Assembly: GCF_006782915.1 (NCBI RefSeq)
Contig: NZ_VCNP01000020.1
Location: forward strand, 1 to 64,000
Direction: 5' to 3'
DNA length: 64,000 nt
DNA from: Streptomyces calvus
GTDB lineage: Bacteria > Actinomycetota > Actinomycetes > Streptomycetales > Streptomycetaceae
Shown here: piece after piece, positions 37,041 to 45,133 of the stretch
How positions within the stretch are numbered: the first letter of the stretch is position 1
Layout: every line of letters starts with the position of its first letter
The notes under the pieces: model-generated
What the model was told of the DNA's origin: nothing
The model's database searches: none
What the model saw: the letters and a program-made list of their open reading frames with translations, nothing else
Position numbers and translations under genes: made by a program

Positions 37041-37412
37041 TCAGGCCACCCCTCGGACGTGGGTGACGACGGGCGCGCCGCGGGCGGGCAGCTGTACGCC
37101 GACGAGGTCGATGCGGACGCCGCCGGGTGGTGCTGCCCCGTGTTGTTGCAGCCAGCGTTCCGCGAGGGCGCGCAGGCGGTCGGCCTTGGCGGGTGTGACC
37201 GCTTCCATGGGGTGCTGGAAGTTGCCCGACCTGCGGGTTTTCACTTCGCAGACGACGAGGGCGTCCCCGTCCCTGGCCACGATGTCGATCTCGCCGGTCC
37301 TGCCGCAGCGCCAGTTGCGTGCGAGGACGGTCATTCCGGTCTGGGTCAGTCGTCGGGCGGCGAGTGTCTCGCCGTACCTGCCGAGTGCGCTGCGTGCTCG
37401 TTGTGCGTTCAT
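37041..37412 (-). CDS. YraN/UPF0102 family protein (predicted endonuclease-fold)
   Basis: 123 residues. [20 protein letters not shown] is followed by [24 protein letters not shown], the conserved E-x-D...E-x-K arrangement of a PD-(D/E)XK-like nuclease fold. GGAGGTGG lies about 5 nt before the ATG. It is the first gene of the operon with comM and dprA, suggesting a shared role in DNA processing. Biochemical activity is not established for the family. Confidence 0.9.
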   Translation of the reverse strand: MNAQRARSALGRYGETLAARRLTQTGMTVLARNWRCGRTGEIDIVARDGDALVVCEVKTRRSGNFQHPMEAVTPAKADRLRALAERWLQQHGAAPPGGVRIDLVGVQLPARGAPVVTHVRGVA

Positions 37413-37551
37413 GTCGGCACCACCTCCGGCACCAACCGTCACGCGTCGAGCCCCACGGAGTGGATCGTGGTGGGTAACTCAGTGGCTGTGGACAAGTCCG
37501 TCACTCACGCGGGTGACGTTGATCGGGCAGGTATCCACAGCCGGGTCCGGG

Positions 37552-37860
37552 TCATCCGCCCGGGAGTTCCAGGTCGCTCTTGTTGAGCTCCTCGATGTTC
37601 ACGTCCTTGAATGTGAGGACGCGGACCTGCTTCACGAAGCGGGCCGGCCGGTACATGTCCCAGACCCAGGCGTCCGCCATGGACACCTCGAAGAACACCT
37701 CTCCCTGGACCGAGTGCACCTGCATCTCGTAGTCGTTGGTCAGGTAGAAGCGCCGCTCGGTCTCGATCACGTATTTGAACAGACCGACGACATCGCGGTA
37801 CTCCCGGTAGAGCTTCAGCTCCATCTCGGTCTCGTACTTCTCGAGGTCCTCGGCGCTCAT
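37552..37860 (-). CDS. DUF2469 family protein
   Basis: 102 residues. The family, highly conserved in actinobacteria, is recognised from MSAEDLEKYETEMELKLYRE at the start and the tail EELNKSDLELPGG. The centre is rich in aromatic and acidic residues (TERRFYLTNDYEMQVHSVQG). AAGGGGAAC lies before the ATG. Function is unknown; constant linkage to this translation/secretion region suggests a housekeeping role. Between it and yraN (37413-37551) is a short gap with no gene. Confidence 0.92.
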   Translation of the reverse strand: MSAEDLEKYETEMELKLYREYRDVVGLFKYVIETERRFYLTNDYEMQVHSVQGEVFFEVSMADAWVWDMYRPARFVKQVRVLTFKDVNIEELNKSDLELPGG

Positions 37861-37916
37861 GGCATGTTCCCCTTCAGCCGTGCGATCCCACCATTGTGCG
37901 CCAGTCCCGGGAGTAC

Positions 37917-38441
37917 CTAGACGATTTCGGTGTCCAGGGTCACGGGCCCGGCCGGGGGACCTTCGTCGAGCAGTGTGTGCAGCAGCTCGGCGAGTCTGGT
38001 CGGATACACCGTCTCATGTGCCCGGGCGAGTTCCGGGCACGTCCACCAACGCGCTCCCGCGACGCTGCGCCGCTCCAGCTCGGTCAGCGCCGTGGCCGCG
38101 GTCACCGTCTGTGCGGTCCGGGCGAGGTAGTACCACTCGTCCTGGTCCCAGCGGCGCCCCGCGAACGGGAAGGAGCATCGGCGCCGCCACAGCACGGGCC
38201 CCAGCTCGACCTCGGTGATGCCGGTCTCCTCGGCGAGTTCCCGCAGGGCGGCCTGTTCACGGGTCTCGTCGCCCTCCACACCGCCGCCGGGCGTGAACCA
38301 CCAGTCGTCGGTGGGATCGTCCGGTTCGTGGCCGTGCAGCAGCAGGATGCGGTCCTGGGGATCGAGCAGGACGACCCGGGCGACACGGCGCAGCCCGCCC
38401 TCGTACGTGTCCTGCGCCGCCGGGGCGGGGTCAGCGGCCAC
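37917..38441 (-). CDS. Nudix hydrolase
   Basis: 174 residues. The Nudix box GGGVEGDETREQAALRELAE, continuing ETGI, occupies residues 52-75 and fits GX5EX7REUXEEXGU completely, so hydrolysis of a nucleoside-diphosphate-linked substrate is expected. WWFTPGGG just before it is typical of this MutT-like subgroup. The GTG start at 38441 overlaps the end of sipZ by 11 nt, so it is cotranscribed. Substrate unknown. Confidence 0.9.
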   Translation of the reverse strand: MAADPAPAAQDTYEGGLRRVARVVLLDPQDRILLLHGHEPDDPTDDWWFTPGGGVEGDETREQAALRELAEETGITEVELGPVLWRRRCSFPFAGRRWDQDEWYYLARTAQTVTAATALTELERRSVAGARWWTCPELARAHETVYPTRLAELLHTLLDEGPPAGPVTLDTEIV

Positions 38442-39216
38442 CGGTGGCCCCCGCGCTCGTCCGGGCCCGGGAGGCGCCCGCCCGCCTGGCGAGCGGGCCG
38501 TACGCGGCCCCGCCGAGCACCAGGACGGCTCCGGCGATCACCAGGGCGACGACGGTCCGCAGCGGGCCCGGCGAGGACAGGGCACCGAGCTGCTCGAAGC
38601 CGTCGGGGCCGGTGGGTGCCGCCAGCATGCCGTTCATCGGCCAGATTACGGCGTCGACGCGGGCCTGGACGGCGCCGCGGGAGACCGTGCCGCCGGCGGC
38701 GTCGGTCAGATGGGCGGTGGAGTCGACGGAGCCGGAGCGCTCGTCACCGAGCAGGAACAGGCGTCCCTTCGGCACGGTCACCTCGGAGAAGGCGGAGAAT
38801 TCCGCCGCCGTGCCCTTGGGGAGATACGGTTCGTCGATCTCCTTGCCGTTGACCGTCAGCCGGCCCTCCCGGCAGCAGGAGACCGTGTCGCCGCCGACGG
38901 CGACGACCCGCTTGAGGACGGGGACGTTCGCCCAGGTCGTGTCCTGGAAGACGACGACGTCGCCGCGGCGGACGTCGGCGCCGTCGATGCGCTCGGCCAG
39001 CACCCGGTCGCCGGCGCCGATGGTGGGCGACATCGACGTGGTGGGCACGGTGTAGGGCCGGTACACCACCGCTCCCCAGGCGAACCCGCCGAGGAACAGC
39101 ACCATGCCCAGGGCGACCGCCAGTCCGGACAGTCGCTGCCCGGTCCGGCTGCCCGTTCGTGCGGCACCCGGGCCGACGTTGCCGGGAACCGTACGTGTCG
39201 TGCTCTGACCGCTCAT
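38431..39216 (-). CDS. sipZ: Type I signal peptidase SipZ
   Basis: 261 residues. An N-terminal membrane span (LAVALGMVLFLGGFAWGAVVY) is followed by the catalytic Ser in VPTTSMSPTIGAGDRVL and the general-base Lys in VPVLKRVVAVGGD, then FLLGDERSGSVDST (box E). A second hydrophobic span near the C-terminus (VVALVIAGAVLVLGGAAY) is characteristic of Streptomyces Sip proteins. The Ser differs in context from its three paralogues (TTSMSP rather than SGSMEQ or SDSMQN). The ATG at 39216 is chosen because TAGGGT lies 7 nt upstream; GTG 39225 is the alternative. Confidence 0.93.
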   Translation of the reverse strand: MSGQSTTRTVPGNVGPGAARTGSRTGQRLSGLAVALGMVLFLGGFAWGAVVYRPYTVPTTSMSPTIGAGDRVLAERIDGADVRRGDVVVFQDTTWANVPVLKRVVAVGGDTVSCCREGRLTVNGKEIDEPYLPKGTAAEFSAFSEVTVPKGRLFLLGDERSGSVDSTAHLTDAAGGTVSRGAVQARVDAVIWPMNGMLAAPTGPDGFEQLGALSSPGPLRTVVALVIAGAVLVLGGAAYGPLARRAGASRARTSAGATGGR

Positions 39217-39223
39217 GGGCCGC

Positions 39224-39229
39224 ACCCTA
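39224..39229 (-). promoter_or_regulatory. Candidate -10 (TAGGGT) giving a leaderless sipZ transcript
   Basis: TAGGGT on the minus strand ends 7 nt before the sipZ ATG. It would let sipZ-Nudix be expressed apart from sipWXY, which are separated from it by a 200-bp repetitive gap. The same bases could also act as a poor Shine-Dalgarno, so the assignment is tentative. Confidence 0.45.
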
Positions 39230-39293
39230 CCCGGCGGTACCGGACGCGGTCAGCCCTCTTCGCGGGCCCCAGCGACCCGGACGCGGTCGGGCC

Positions 39294-39388
39294 GCCTCGG
39301 CTGCACCGGACACGGACCGCCCGCCTCGCCTCGTGCGCCACCGGACACAGTCAGCCCGCCTCGGCTGCACCGGACACGGACCGCCCGC
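39294..39388. repeat. Direct-repeat array between sipY and sipZ
   Basis: Two identical 31-bp copies (39294-39324 and 39358-39388, opening GCCTCGGCTGCACCGGACAC) are 64 bp apart. Between and around them are related units of the form CACCGGACAC...CAGCCCGCC at about 32-bp spacing. The array fills most of the 202-bp sipY-sipZ gap. No coding potential is supported. Confidence 0.75.
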
Positions 39389-39418
39389 ACCGCGGTCCCG
39401 GTGCGGCACGGGACGCGG

Positions 39419-40420
39419 TCAGCCCGCCGTGTGGGCCCGGGCCTCCGCCGCACCGTTGTGCCGGCGCCGCCGCCACAGGACCAGCGGCACCGCGCCCGCG
39501 AGCGCGAGCCCCTGGGGCGCCACGGTGAGGGCCGCGGCGGACGACGAGGACGGGTCGAGGCCGGGCTGGTCGAAGGTGTCCGGGACGGGCAGGTTGTTCC
39601 AGCGGTTGACCGGCCAGGCGATGACGACGGCACGGCCGACGACCTTGTCCACGGGCACCATGCCGTGGTTCTTGTCGGCCTGGTTGTAGCGGGAGTCCCG
39701 GGAGTTCTGCCGGTGGTCGCCCATCACCCAGATGTGCCCCGCGGGCACCTCGACCTTGAACTGGCCGCCCTGGTCGTCCTGGCTGCACGGGGTGTTGCCG
39801 GGATACACGTACGGCTCGTTCAGCGCCATGCCGTTGACCGTGAGCGGGCCGGTGCCCTTGCACTCGATGGTGTCGCCACCCACGCCGACGACCCGCTTGA
39901 TCAGGTCCTTCTCCTCCGCGGACGGCATCAGGCCGATCCAGCTGAGGACCTTCTGCAGGGCGTTGGGGTCGGGCGTCGGCTCGCCGGCCAGCCAGTTGTC
40001 GGGGTCGTGGAAGACGACGACCTCGCCGCGCTCGGGCTCGGAGCCGAACCAGGGGGTGAGCTTGTCGACCAGGACGCGGTCACCCTGCTGGAGGGTGTTC
40101 TGCATCGAGTCGGAGGGGATCGAGAACGCCTGTACCAGGAACGTTTTGATCAGCAGCGCCAGCACCAGCGCGATGCCGATCAGGATCGGCAGCTCCTTCC
40201 AGAAGGAGCGGGGCTGCTTCTTCGGCTGGGCCGGCGGGTCGCCCGGGCCCTGGCCGCCGGGTTTCGTCGGGTCCTCACTCACTGCGCCGTCCTCGACCGC
40301 CCGCGTGTCACTCACGAAGGGTTCGGCGCGATCCGCGGCCGGGTCGACCGACTCCGCGGGGCGTCCGCGGTGCTCCTCGCCGCCCTGACCGGACCGTGCG
40401 CCAACCGCCACATCCCCCAC
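39419..40420 (-). CDS. sipY: Type I signal peptidase SipY
   Basis: 333 residues. A long charged cytosolic N-terminus (about 75 residues) precedes the span LPILIGIALVLALLIKTFLV. The catalytic Ser is in IPSDSMQNTLQQGDRVLVD, the Lys in DLIKRVVGVGGD, and the conserved box in WVMGDHRQNSRDSRY. A C-terminal hydrophobic stretch (LTVAPQGLALAGAVPLVLW) is present. The GTG at 40420 is chosen for GAGGAG 5 nt upstream; in-frame GTGs at 40411 and 40315 are alternatives, and the last would overlap the sipX stop by 8 nt. It belongs to the sipWXYZ cluster. Confidence 0.9.
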   Translation of the reverse strand: MGDVAVGARSGQGGEEHRGRPAESVDPAADRAEPFVSDTRAVEDGAVSEDPTKPGGQGPGDPPAQPKKQPRSFWKELPILIGIALVLALLIKTFLVQAFSIPSDSMQNTLQQGDRVLVDKLTPWFGSEPERGEVVVFHDPDNWLAGEPTPDPNALQKVLSWIGLMPSAEEKDLIKRVVGVGGDTIECKGTGPLTVNGMALNEPYVYPGNTPCSQDDQGGQFKVEVPAGHIWVMGDHRQNSRDSRYNQADKNHGMVPVDKVVGRAVVIAWPVNRWNNLPVPDTFDQPGLDPSSSSAAALTVAPQGLALAGAVPLVLWRRRRHNGAAEARAHTAG

Positions 40421-41399
40421 GCCAACTCCTCACTCTCTGCCGCCGCCCGCGCCAGGCGCGACGCAGGCCCACCACTCCCATAACGAGCGGGAGTTCCGCA
40501 GGGGTCGGGAGCTGGACGATTCCGTTCGGATCGCCCGGGGCAACCCTATGCGACAGCGGGGCGGCAGCGTTCGACCCGGGCGCCGCGTCGGACACGGCGG
40601 CGTAGGCGGTGGGCTCCTCCAGGGTGCTCCAGTGGCCGAGCGGCCAGGCGATGACCATGGCCCGGCCCACCACCTCGTCTTCGGAGACGGTGCCGCCGTA
40701 GTCGGTGTCCTGGTGGGAGCGGGAGTCGGCGGAGTTCTCCCGGTGGTCGCCCATCACCCACAGCCGTCCGGTGGGGACGGTGACGTCGAAGGGGATCGCG
40801 GAGGGGGCGTTGCCCGGGTACAGGTAGTCCTCGTTCAGGGAGACGCCGTTGACGGTGAGGCGGCCCTGGGTGTCGCAGCAGCGGACGCGGTCGCCGCCGA
40901 CGCCGACGACCCGCTTGATGAGGTCCTTCTCGTTGTCGGACGGCAGCAGTCCGATGAAGGTGAGGCCTTCCTTGATCTGCTTGATCCCGACGGGGTCGTC
41001 CTTCTTCGGCGCGGTCTGCTCGTCCCGCAGCCAGCCGCCGGGGTCCTTGAACACGACGACGTCCCCGCGCTGCGGCTTGGAGCCGAACCACGGGGTGAGC
41101 TTGTCGACGAGGACCCGGTCGCCGATCCGGATCGTCTGCTCCATGGAGCCGGACGGGATGACGAAGGCCTGGACGAGGAACGTCTTCAGCACCAGCGCTA
41201 TCAGGACGGCGACGCCGATGAGGAGGGGGATCTCCTTGACGGCGCTGCGCCTGCGGCGCCGTTTGACCTTGCGCTGGAGTTTGCGGCGCTCGGCGCGGGT
41301 GCGTCCGGGCACCGGTCCGGCCGCGCGGCGGGCGCCGGTGGGCAGCAGGTCCTCCGAGGCGCTGCGCGGGGCGCCGCGGGGCTTGCCGCGGTTACCCAT
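40308..41399 (-). CDS. sipX: Type I signal peptidase SipX, with an unusually long overlapping C-terminus
   Basis: 363 residues as read. A very basic N-terminus (KLQRKVKRRRRRSAVK) and the span IPLLIGVAVLIALVLKTFLV precede the catalytic Ser in IPSGSMEQTIRIGD and Lys in DLIKRVVGVGGD. The last 38 or so residues after ELPLVMGVVGLRR are Arg/Gly-rich and overlap the sipY start by 113 nt. A TGA in the next frame at 40430-40432, just before the sipY ribosome site, would give about 322 residues, so a frameshift near the 3' end is possible. The start overlaps the sipW stop by 8 nt. Confidence 0.88.
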   Translation of the reverse strand: MGNRGKPRGAPRSASEDLLPTGARRAAGPVPGRTRAERRKLQRKVKRRRRRSAVKEIPLLIGVAVLIALVLKTFLVQAFVIPSGSMEQTIRIGDRVLVDKLTPWFGSKPQRGDVVVFKDPGGWLRDEQTAPKKDDPVGIKQIKEGLTFIGLLPSDNEKDLIKRVVGVGGDRVRCCDTQGRLTVNGVSLNEDYLYPGNAPSAIPFDVTVPTGRLWVMGDHRENSADSRSHQDTDYGGTVSEDEVVGRAMVIAWPLGHWSTLEEPTAYAAVSDAAPGSNAAAPLSHRVAPGDPNGIVQLPTPAELPLVMGVVGLRRAWRGRRQRVRSWRGGCGGWRTVRSGRRGAPRTPRGVGRPGRGSRRTLRE

Positions 41400-42159
41400 G
41401 GGCGTCCACCCCCGCGGGGGCCGTGTCCGCCGCGGCGGCGGGTACGCGCGCGTAGGCGTCGGGACGGTGCAGCCGGCCGGCGTGGCGGAGCGGCCAGACG
41501 ATGCCGTCGGCGCGGCCGATCACGTCGTCCACGGGGATCATGCCGCCGCCGGGCGAGCCGAGGTGGTCGCGGGAGTCGCTGGAGTCGCTGCGGTGGTCGC
41601 CGAGGACGAACAGCCGCCCGTCGGGCACGACGACGTCGAAGGGCACCGTGGAGGGGCTGTCGCCGGGGTACAGGAAGCCCGACTCGTCGACCGACCGCCC
41701 GTTCACCCGGATCCTCCCCTCCCCGTCACAGCAGACCACGTGGTCCCCGCCCACCCCGACGACGCGTTTGATGTAGTCGGCCTCACCGAAATACCCGGTG
41801 CCGTCGAACACAATCACGTCGCCGCGCCGCGGTCCGGCGCCGAAGCGGTACGCCATCTTGTTGACGAGGACCCGGTCGCCGACGCGCAGTGCCTGTTCCA
41901 TGGATCCGCTGGGGATCTGGAACGGCCGCGCCACGTAGGTGTTGACCGTCAGCAGGAACAGCAGGCAGAGCAGCAGGGTGAGGGTGATCCGCCCGCCGGG
42001 AAGTCCTCGGGTGAGGCGCGACAGCAACGCGGAACGCGACCGTCCCTCCGGCCCCGGTCTGCCCGAGGTGTCCTCGGGGCGGTCCGGGGGGAAGGAGCGG
42101 TCGCGCTCCGTCGGCTGTGCTTCGGTGTCCATCGGGGCCAGATGGTATCCGGCCCTCAT
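41392..42159 (-). CDS. sipW: Type I signal peptidase SipW
   Basis: 255 residues. The span ITLTLLLCLLFLLTVNTYVA is followed by the catalytic Ser in IPSGSMEQALRVGDRVL, the Lys in DYIKRVVGVGGDHV, and LFVLGDHRSDSSDSRDH. Unlike its paralogues it lacks an obvious C-terminal membrane span. The ATG at 42159 has GGAG 4 nt upstream, and the gene starts 18 nt after rplS. ATG 42132 is an in-frame alternative that would shorten it by nine residues. It is the first of four adjacent Sip genes, the set S. coelicolor and S. lividans use for lipid-independent preprotein cleavage. Confidence 0.9.
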   Translation of the reverse strand: MRAGYHLAPMDTEAQPTERDRSFPPDRPEDTSGRPGPEGRSRSALLSRLTRGLPGGRITLTLLLCLLFLLTVNTYVARPFQIPSGSMEQALRVGDRVLVNKMAYRFGAGPRRGDVIVFDGTGYFGEADYIKRVVGVGGDHVVCCDGEGRIRVNGRSVDESGFLYPGDSPSTVPFDVVVPDGRLFVLGDHRSDSSDSRDHLGSPGGGMIPVDDVIGRADGIVWPLRHAGRLHRPDAYARVPAAAADTAPAGVDAHG

Positions 42160-42177
42160 ATGGCTCCGGTAAAGCGC

Positions 42178-42528
42178 TCAGTTCTCGCGCTTCTCCTTGA
42201 TCTTCGCCGCCTTGCCGCGCAGCTCGCGCAGGTAGTACAGCTTGGCGCGGCGGACGTCACCCTTGGTGACGAGCTCGATCTTCTCGACGATCGGGGTGTG
42301 CACCGGGAAGGTGCGCTCGACGCCGACGGAGAAGGAGACCTTGCGGACCGTGAAGGTCTCGCGCACGCCGGCACCCTGGCGGCGGATCACCACGCCCTTG
42401 AACTGCTGCACACGGGAGCGGTTGCCCTCGATGACGCGCACGTGGACGTTGACGGTGTCGCCGGGGCGGAACGCCGGGACGTCGGTGCGCAGCGACGCGG
42501 AGTCGACGGAGTCGAGCAGGTGAGACAT
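42178..42528 (-). CDS. rplS: 50S ribosomal protein L19
   Basis: 116 residues. [55 protein letters not shown] and the C-terminal [16 protein letters not shown] define L19. It follows trmD by 132 bp and precedes sipW by 18 nt. The trmD-rplS linkage is near universal in bacteria; extension of the transcript into the Sip cluster links ribosome synthesis to secretion capacity. Confidence 0.97.
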   Translation of the reverse strand: MSHLLDSVDSASLRTDVPAFRPGDTVNVHVRVIEGNRSRVQQFKGVVIRRQGAGVRETFTVRKVSFSVGVERTFPVHTPIVEKIELVTKGDVRRAKLYYLRELRGKAAKIKEKREN

Positions 42529-42607
42529 TTCGTCTGCTTTCTTCGTTGATGCCGCAGGTCATCAACGGCAACTAGGGTTCGGGATCGAGGTGTGCGGTTC
42601 GGGGCGG

Positions 42608-42649
42608 GCGTCGTGTCCCCCTGCGGCAGGGGCGCACGCCTGACGACGC
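42608..42649 (-). promoter_or_regulatory. Hairpin in the trmD-rplS gap (terminator or L19 leader structure)
   Basis: An outer 7-bp stem (GCGTCGT with ACGACGC) encloses an inner stem (CCCCTGC with GCAGGGG). It lies just after trmD and about 80 nt before rplS. A -10-like TAGTTG about 30 nt upstream of the rplS start could give rplS its own transcript. Whether the hairpin ends transcription or regulates L19 is not clear. Confidence 0.5.
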
Positions 42650-42660
42650 ACAACAGCGGC

Positions 42661-43494
42661 CTATTCTTCCACGCCGTCGGTCCTGCGCCAAAATCGGCCG
42701 TACGGCTCCCCCGCCGGGTCCGGTTCCCAGCCCAGGATGGACAGCATCTCGCGGTCCTTCTTGTCGAAGGCGGCGGGATCGCAGCGTTCGATGAGGTCGG
42801 GCCGGTGGGCGGTGGTGCGCCTCAGTGCCTCGTCGCGCCGCCAGCGGGCGATCCTGCCGTGGTGGCCGCTGAGCAGCACCTCGGGGATCTCCCGGCCGCG
42901 CCAGGCGGGCGGCTTGGTGTAGACGGGGCCCTCCAGGAGGTTGGCCATGGCGCCGGGTGCGAAGGAGTCGTCGCGGTGGGACTCGGCGTTGCCGAGGACG
43001 CCGGGGAGCAGCCGGGCCACGGCCTCGGTGATCACCAGGACGGCGGCCTCGCCGCCGGCGAGGACGTAGTCGCCGATAGACACCTCGTACACGGGCATGC
43101 GGGTCGCGTACTCGTCGATGACGCGGCGGTCGATGCCTTCGTAGCGGGCCGGGGTGAAGATCAGCCAGGGGTGTTGGGAGAGCCGGACGGCGAGTTCCTG
43201 GGTGAAGGGGCGGCCGCTCGGGGTGGGCACGATGAGGGCCGGGGTGCGGGAGCCGGTCTCGTAGCCGTCGGCGAGTACGGAGTCCAGTGCGTCGCCCCAC
43301 GGTTCGGTCTTCATGACCATGCCGGGGCCGCCGCCGTACGGGGTGTCGTCGACGGTGTTGTGCCGGTCGTGGGTCCAGGCGCGCAGGTCGTGGACGTGCA
43401 CGTTCAGCTGTCCGCGGGCGCGGGCCTTGCCGACGAGGGAGACGTTCAGCGGTTCCAGGTACTCGGGGAAGATCGTGACGACGTCGAGCCGCAT
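42661..43494 (-). CDS. trmD: tRNA (guanine37-N1)-methyltransferase
   Basis: 277 residues. SPOUT-class methyltransferase that makes m1G37, needed for reading-frame maintenance. It opens [33 protein letters not shown] and the trefoil-knot cofactor site SIGDYVLAGGEAAVLVITEA, continuing VARLLPGVLGN, are intact. The ATG overlaps the rimM stop (ATGA). It is part of rpsP-khpA-rimM-trmD. Confidence 0.97.
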   Translation of the reverse strand: MRLDVVTIFPEYLEPLNVSLVGKARARGQLNVHVHDLRAWTHDRHNTVDDTPYGGGPGMVMKTEPWGDALDSVLADGYETGSRTPALIVPTPSGRPFTQELAVRLSQHPWLIFTPARYEGIDRRVIDEYATRMPVYEVSIGDYVLAGGEAAVLVITEAVARLLPGVLGNAESHRDDSFAPGAMANLLEGPVYTKPPAWRGREIPEVLLSGHHGRIARWRRDEALRRTTAHRPDLIERCDPAAFDKKDREMLSILGWEPDPAGEPYGRFWRRTDGVEE

Positions 43495-44045
43495 CAGGCC
43501 TGGTCCCCCGGGTCCTTGGCGGAGGCGGTCTCCGCGCGGTCGTCGATCAGGCCGGGCGGGGGGTCGATGACGGCGCGCTGTTCCTCGAGGTCGATCTCGG
43601 TGACGATCTCCTCGACGAACGGTACGTACACCTCGCTGCCGTCGGGGCGTTCGACGACGAAGAGGTCCTGGGTGGGCAGGTGCGAGATCTCGGTGATGCG
43701 GCCGACCTCCTCGCCGTCCTTGGTGACGACATCGAGGTCGATCAGCTGGTGGTCGTAGTACTCGTCCTCGCCCTCGGGCAGTTCCTCCGGGTCGATCTCG
43801 GCGATCAGGAGGGTGTTGCGCAGTGCCTCGGCTGCGGTGCGGTCGCGTACGCCTTCGAAGCGCAGCAGGAGGCGGCCGCTGTGGACGCGGCCCGTCTCGA
43901 TGGTCAGCGGGCCGGCCGAGGCCGGTTCGGTGGCCAGGACGGCGCCGGGGGCGAGCCGCAGTTCGGGCTCGTCGGTGCGGACCTCGACGGTGACCTCGCC
44001 CTTGATGCCGTGGGCGCGGCCGATGCGAGCGACTACCAGCTGCAC
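43494..44045 (-). CDS. rimM: Ribosome maturation factor RimM
   Basis: 183 residues from GTG 44045. [18 protein letters not shown] is the RimM N-terminal beta-barrel start, and [20 protein letters not shown] leads into the PRC-barrel domain, ending with [19 protein letters not shown]. It assists S19/16S 3'-domain assembly. The ribosome site GGAG is 11 nt away, a little far. A strong hairpin between khpA and rimM suggests reduced read-through from rpsP. Confidence 0.95.
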   Translation of the reverse strand: MQLVVARIGRAHGIKGEVTVEVRTDEPELRLAPGAVLATEPASAGPLTIETGRVHSGRLLLRFEGVRDRTAAEALRNTLLIAEIDPEELPEGEDEYYDHQLIDLDVVTKDGEEVGRITEISHLPTQDLFVVERPDGSEVYVPFVEEIVTEIDLEEQRAVIDPPPGLIDDRAETASAKDPGDQA

Positions 44046-44113
44046 GGTGCTTGGTTCTCCTGATCTTCGACGGGCTTCCACGACGGGTGCGTGCGGCGGC
44101 CGGACACGACTGC

Positions 44114-44147
44114 GGGCCGGGGACGGCCTGAAGGCCCTCCCCGGCCC
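44114..44147 (-). terminator. Strong hairpin between khpA and rimM
   Basis: GGGCCGGGGA with inner GGGCC pairs with GGCC and TCCCCGGCCC around a tiny TTCA loop; the stem is about 14 bp with one mismatch. It is a likely partial terminator inside the rpsP operon. Confidence 0.65.
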
Positions 44148-44166
44148 GAGCCGGTTGCGATAAGCG

Positions 44167-44406
44167 TCAGCGGACGTGGTCCACGTCGACGAGGTCGACG
44201 CGGACACCGCGGCCGCCGATGGCGCCCACGACGGTGCGCAGGGCGCGTGCGGTGCGGCCGTTGCGGCCGATCACCTTGCCGAGGTCGTCCGGGTGGACCC
44301 GGACCTCGAGCACACGCCCGCGGCGCAGGTTGCGCGAGGCCACCTGCACATCGTCAGGGTTGTCGACGATGCCCTTCACGAGGTGCTCGAGAGCCTCCTC
44401 GAGCAT
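44167..44406 (-). CDS. khpA: KH-domain RNA-binding protein KhpA (YlqC family)
   Basis: 79 residues, the family length. A single type-II KH domain has the GxxG loop in [20 protein letters not shown]. The N-terminal helix [20 protein letters not shown] is conserved. Its position between rpsP and rimM is the standard genomic location in Gram-positives. KhpA pairs with KhpB/Jag elsewhere to bind RNA, and no partner gene is in the window. It starts 2 nt after the rpsP stop. Confidence 0.93.
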   Translation of the reverse strand: MLEEALEHLVKGIVDNPDDVQVASRNLRRGRVLEVRVHPDDLGKVIGRNGRTARALRTVVGAIGGRGVRVDLVDVDHVR

Positions 44407-44408
44407 GC

Positions 44409-44828
44409 TCAGGCCTCGGTCGACGCGGACTCAGCGGCGGCTTCGTCCTTCTTCTCAGCCTTCTTCTTCTGGGTGATCGCCTCACCCTTGCCCTCGTCGT
44501 CGCCACCGAGTGCCTCGAACGACGGGCGGGCGGGCTTCTCGGCCTGCTGCAGCAGCGGAGCCGGGGCGGGCTCGCCCTTGAACTTCTGCCAGTCGCCGGT
44601 CTTCTTCAGGATGGCGAGCACGGGCTCGGTCGGCTGGGCGCCGACACCGAGCCAGTACGCCACGCGCTCGGCGTCGACCTCGATCACCGACGGGTTGTAC
44701 GTCGGGTGGTACTTGCCGATCTCCTCGATGGCCCGGCCGTCACGGCGGGTACGGGAGTCGGCGACGACGATGCGGTAGTGAGGCGAACGGATCTTGCCCA
44801 GACGCTTCAGCTTGATCTTGACTGCCAC
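44409..44828 (-). CDS. rpsP: 30S ribosomal protein S16
   Basis: 139 residues. The core [20 protein letters not shown] and [14 protein letters not shown] is standard. About 50 extra C-terminal residues are Lys/Glu/Ala-rich ([19 protein letters not shown]), usual in actinobacteria. It is the first gene of the operon through trmD. The 305 bp upstream (44829-45133) are its leader and promoter region; a CAGAAT hexamer about 140 nt upstream of the start is a possible -10, and I see no gene there. Confidence 0.97.
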   Translation of the reverse strand: MAVKIKLKRLGKIRSPHYRIVVADSRTRRDGRAIEEIGKYHPTYNPSVIEVDAERVAYWLGVGAQPTEPVLAILKKTGDWQKFKGEPAPAPLLQQAEKPARPSFEALGGDDEGKGEAITQKKKAEKKDEAAAESASTEA

Positions 44829-45133
44829 GGGAGTGGGTTCTCCTGGAATTGACGTGGTTGGGCACGGCGAGTGAAGCCGCGTGGGGTTGCGGTACCCGAG
44901 TGCCCGATGGACGCGTCAGCCGGAGGAGAGAGGGGTCCTGTGCGGCTGTCGAGTACAGCTGACCATTCTGCCACACGCCGCGGGGCGCGCCCGACCGCGG
45001 GGTCGGCGCGCGGAGCCGCGGGCAGGGCGCCGCGCGGGGCGGCGCGGGCGGGAGGCGCGGCGGCACTCCCGGCCCGGGCGTCCGCCCCGTGCGCCGTCCG
45101 TGTCTCCGGCACCCACGAGATGCCGGAGAGGAG

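Noticed and set aside
39226..39418. Coding sequence in the sipY-sipZ gap
   Set aside because: Frames here are repeat-derived Pro/Arg/Thr runs without starts or ribosome sites.
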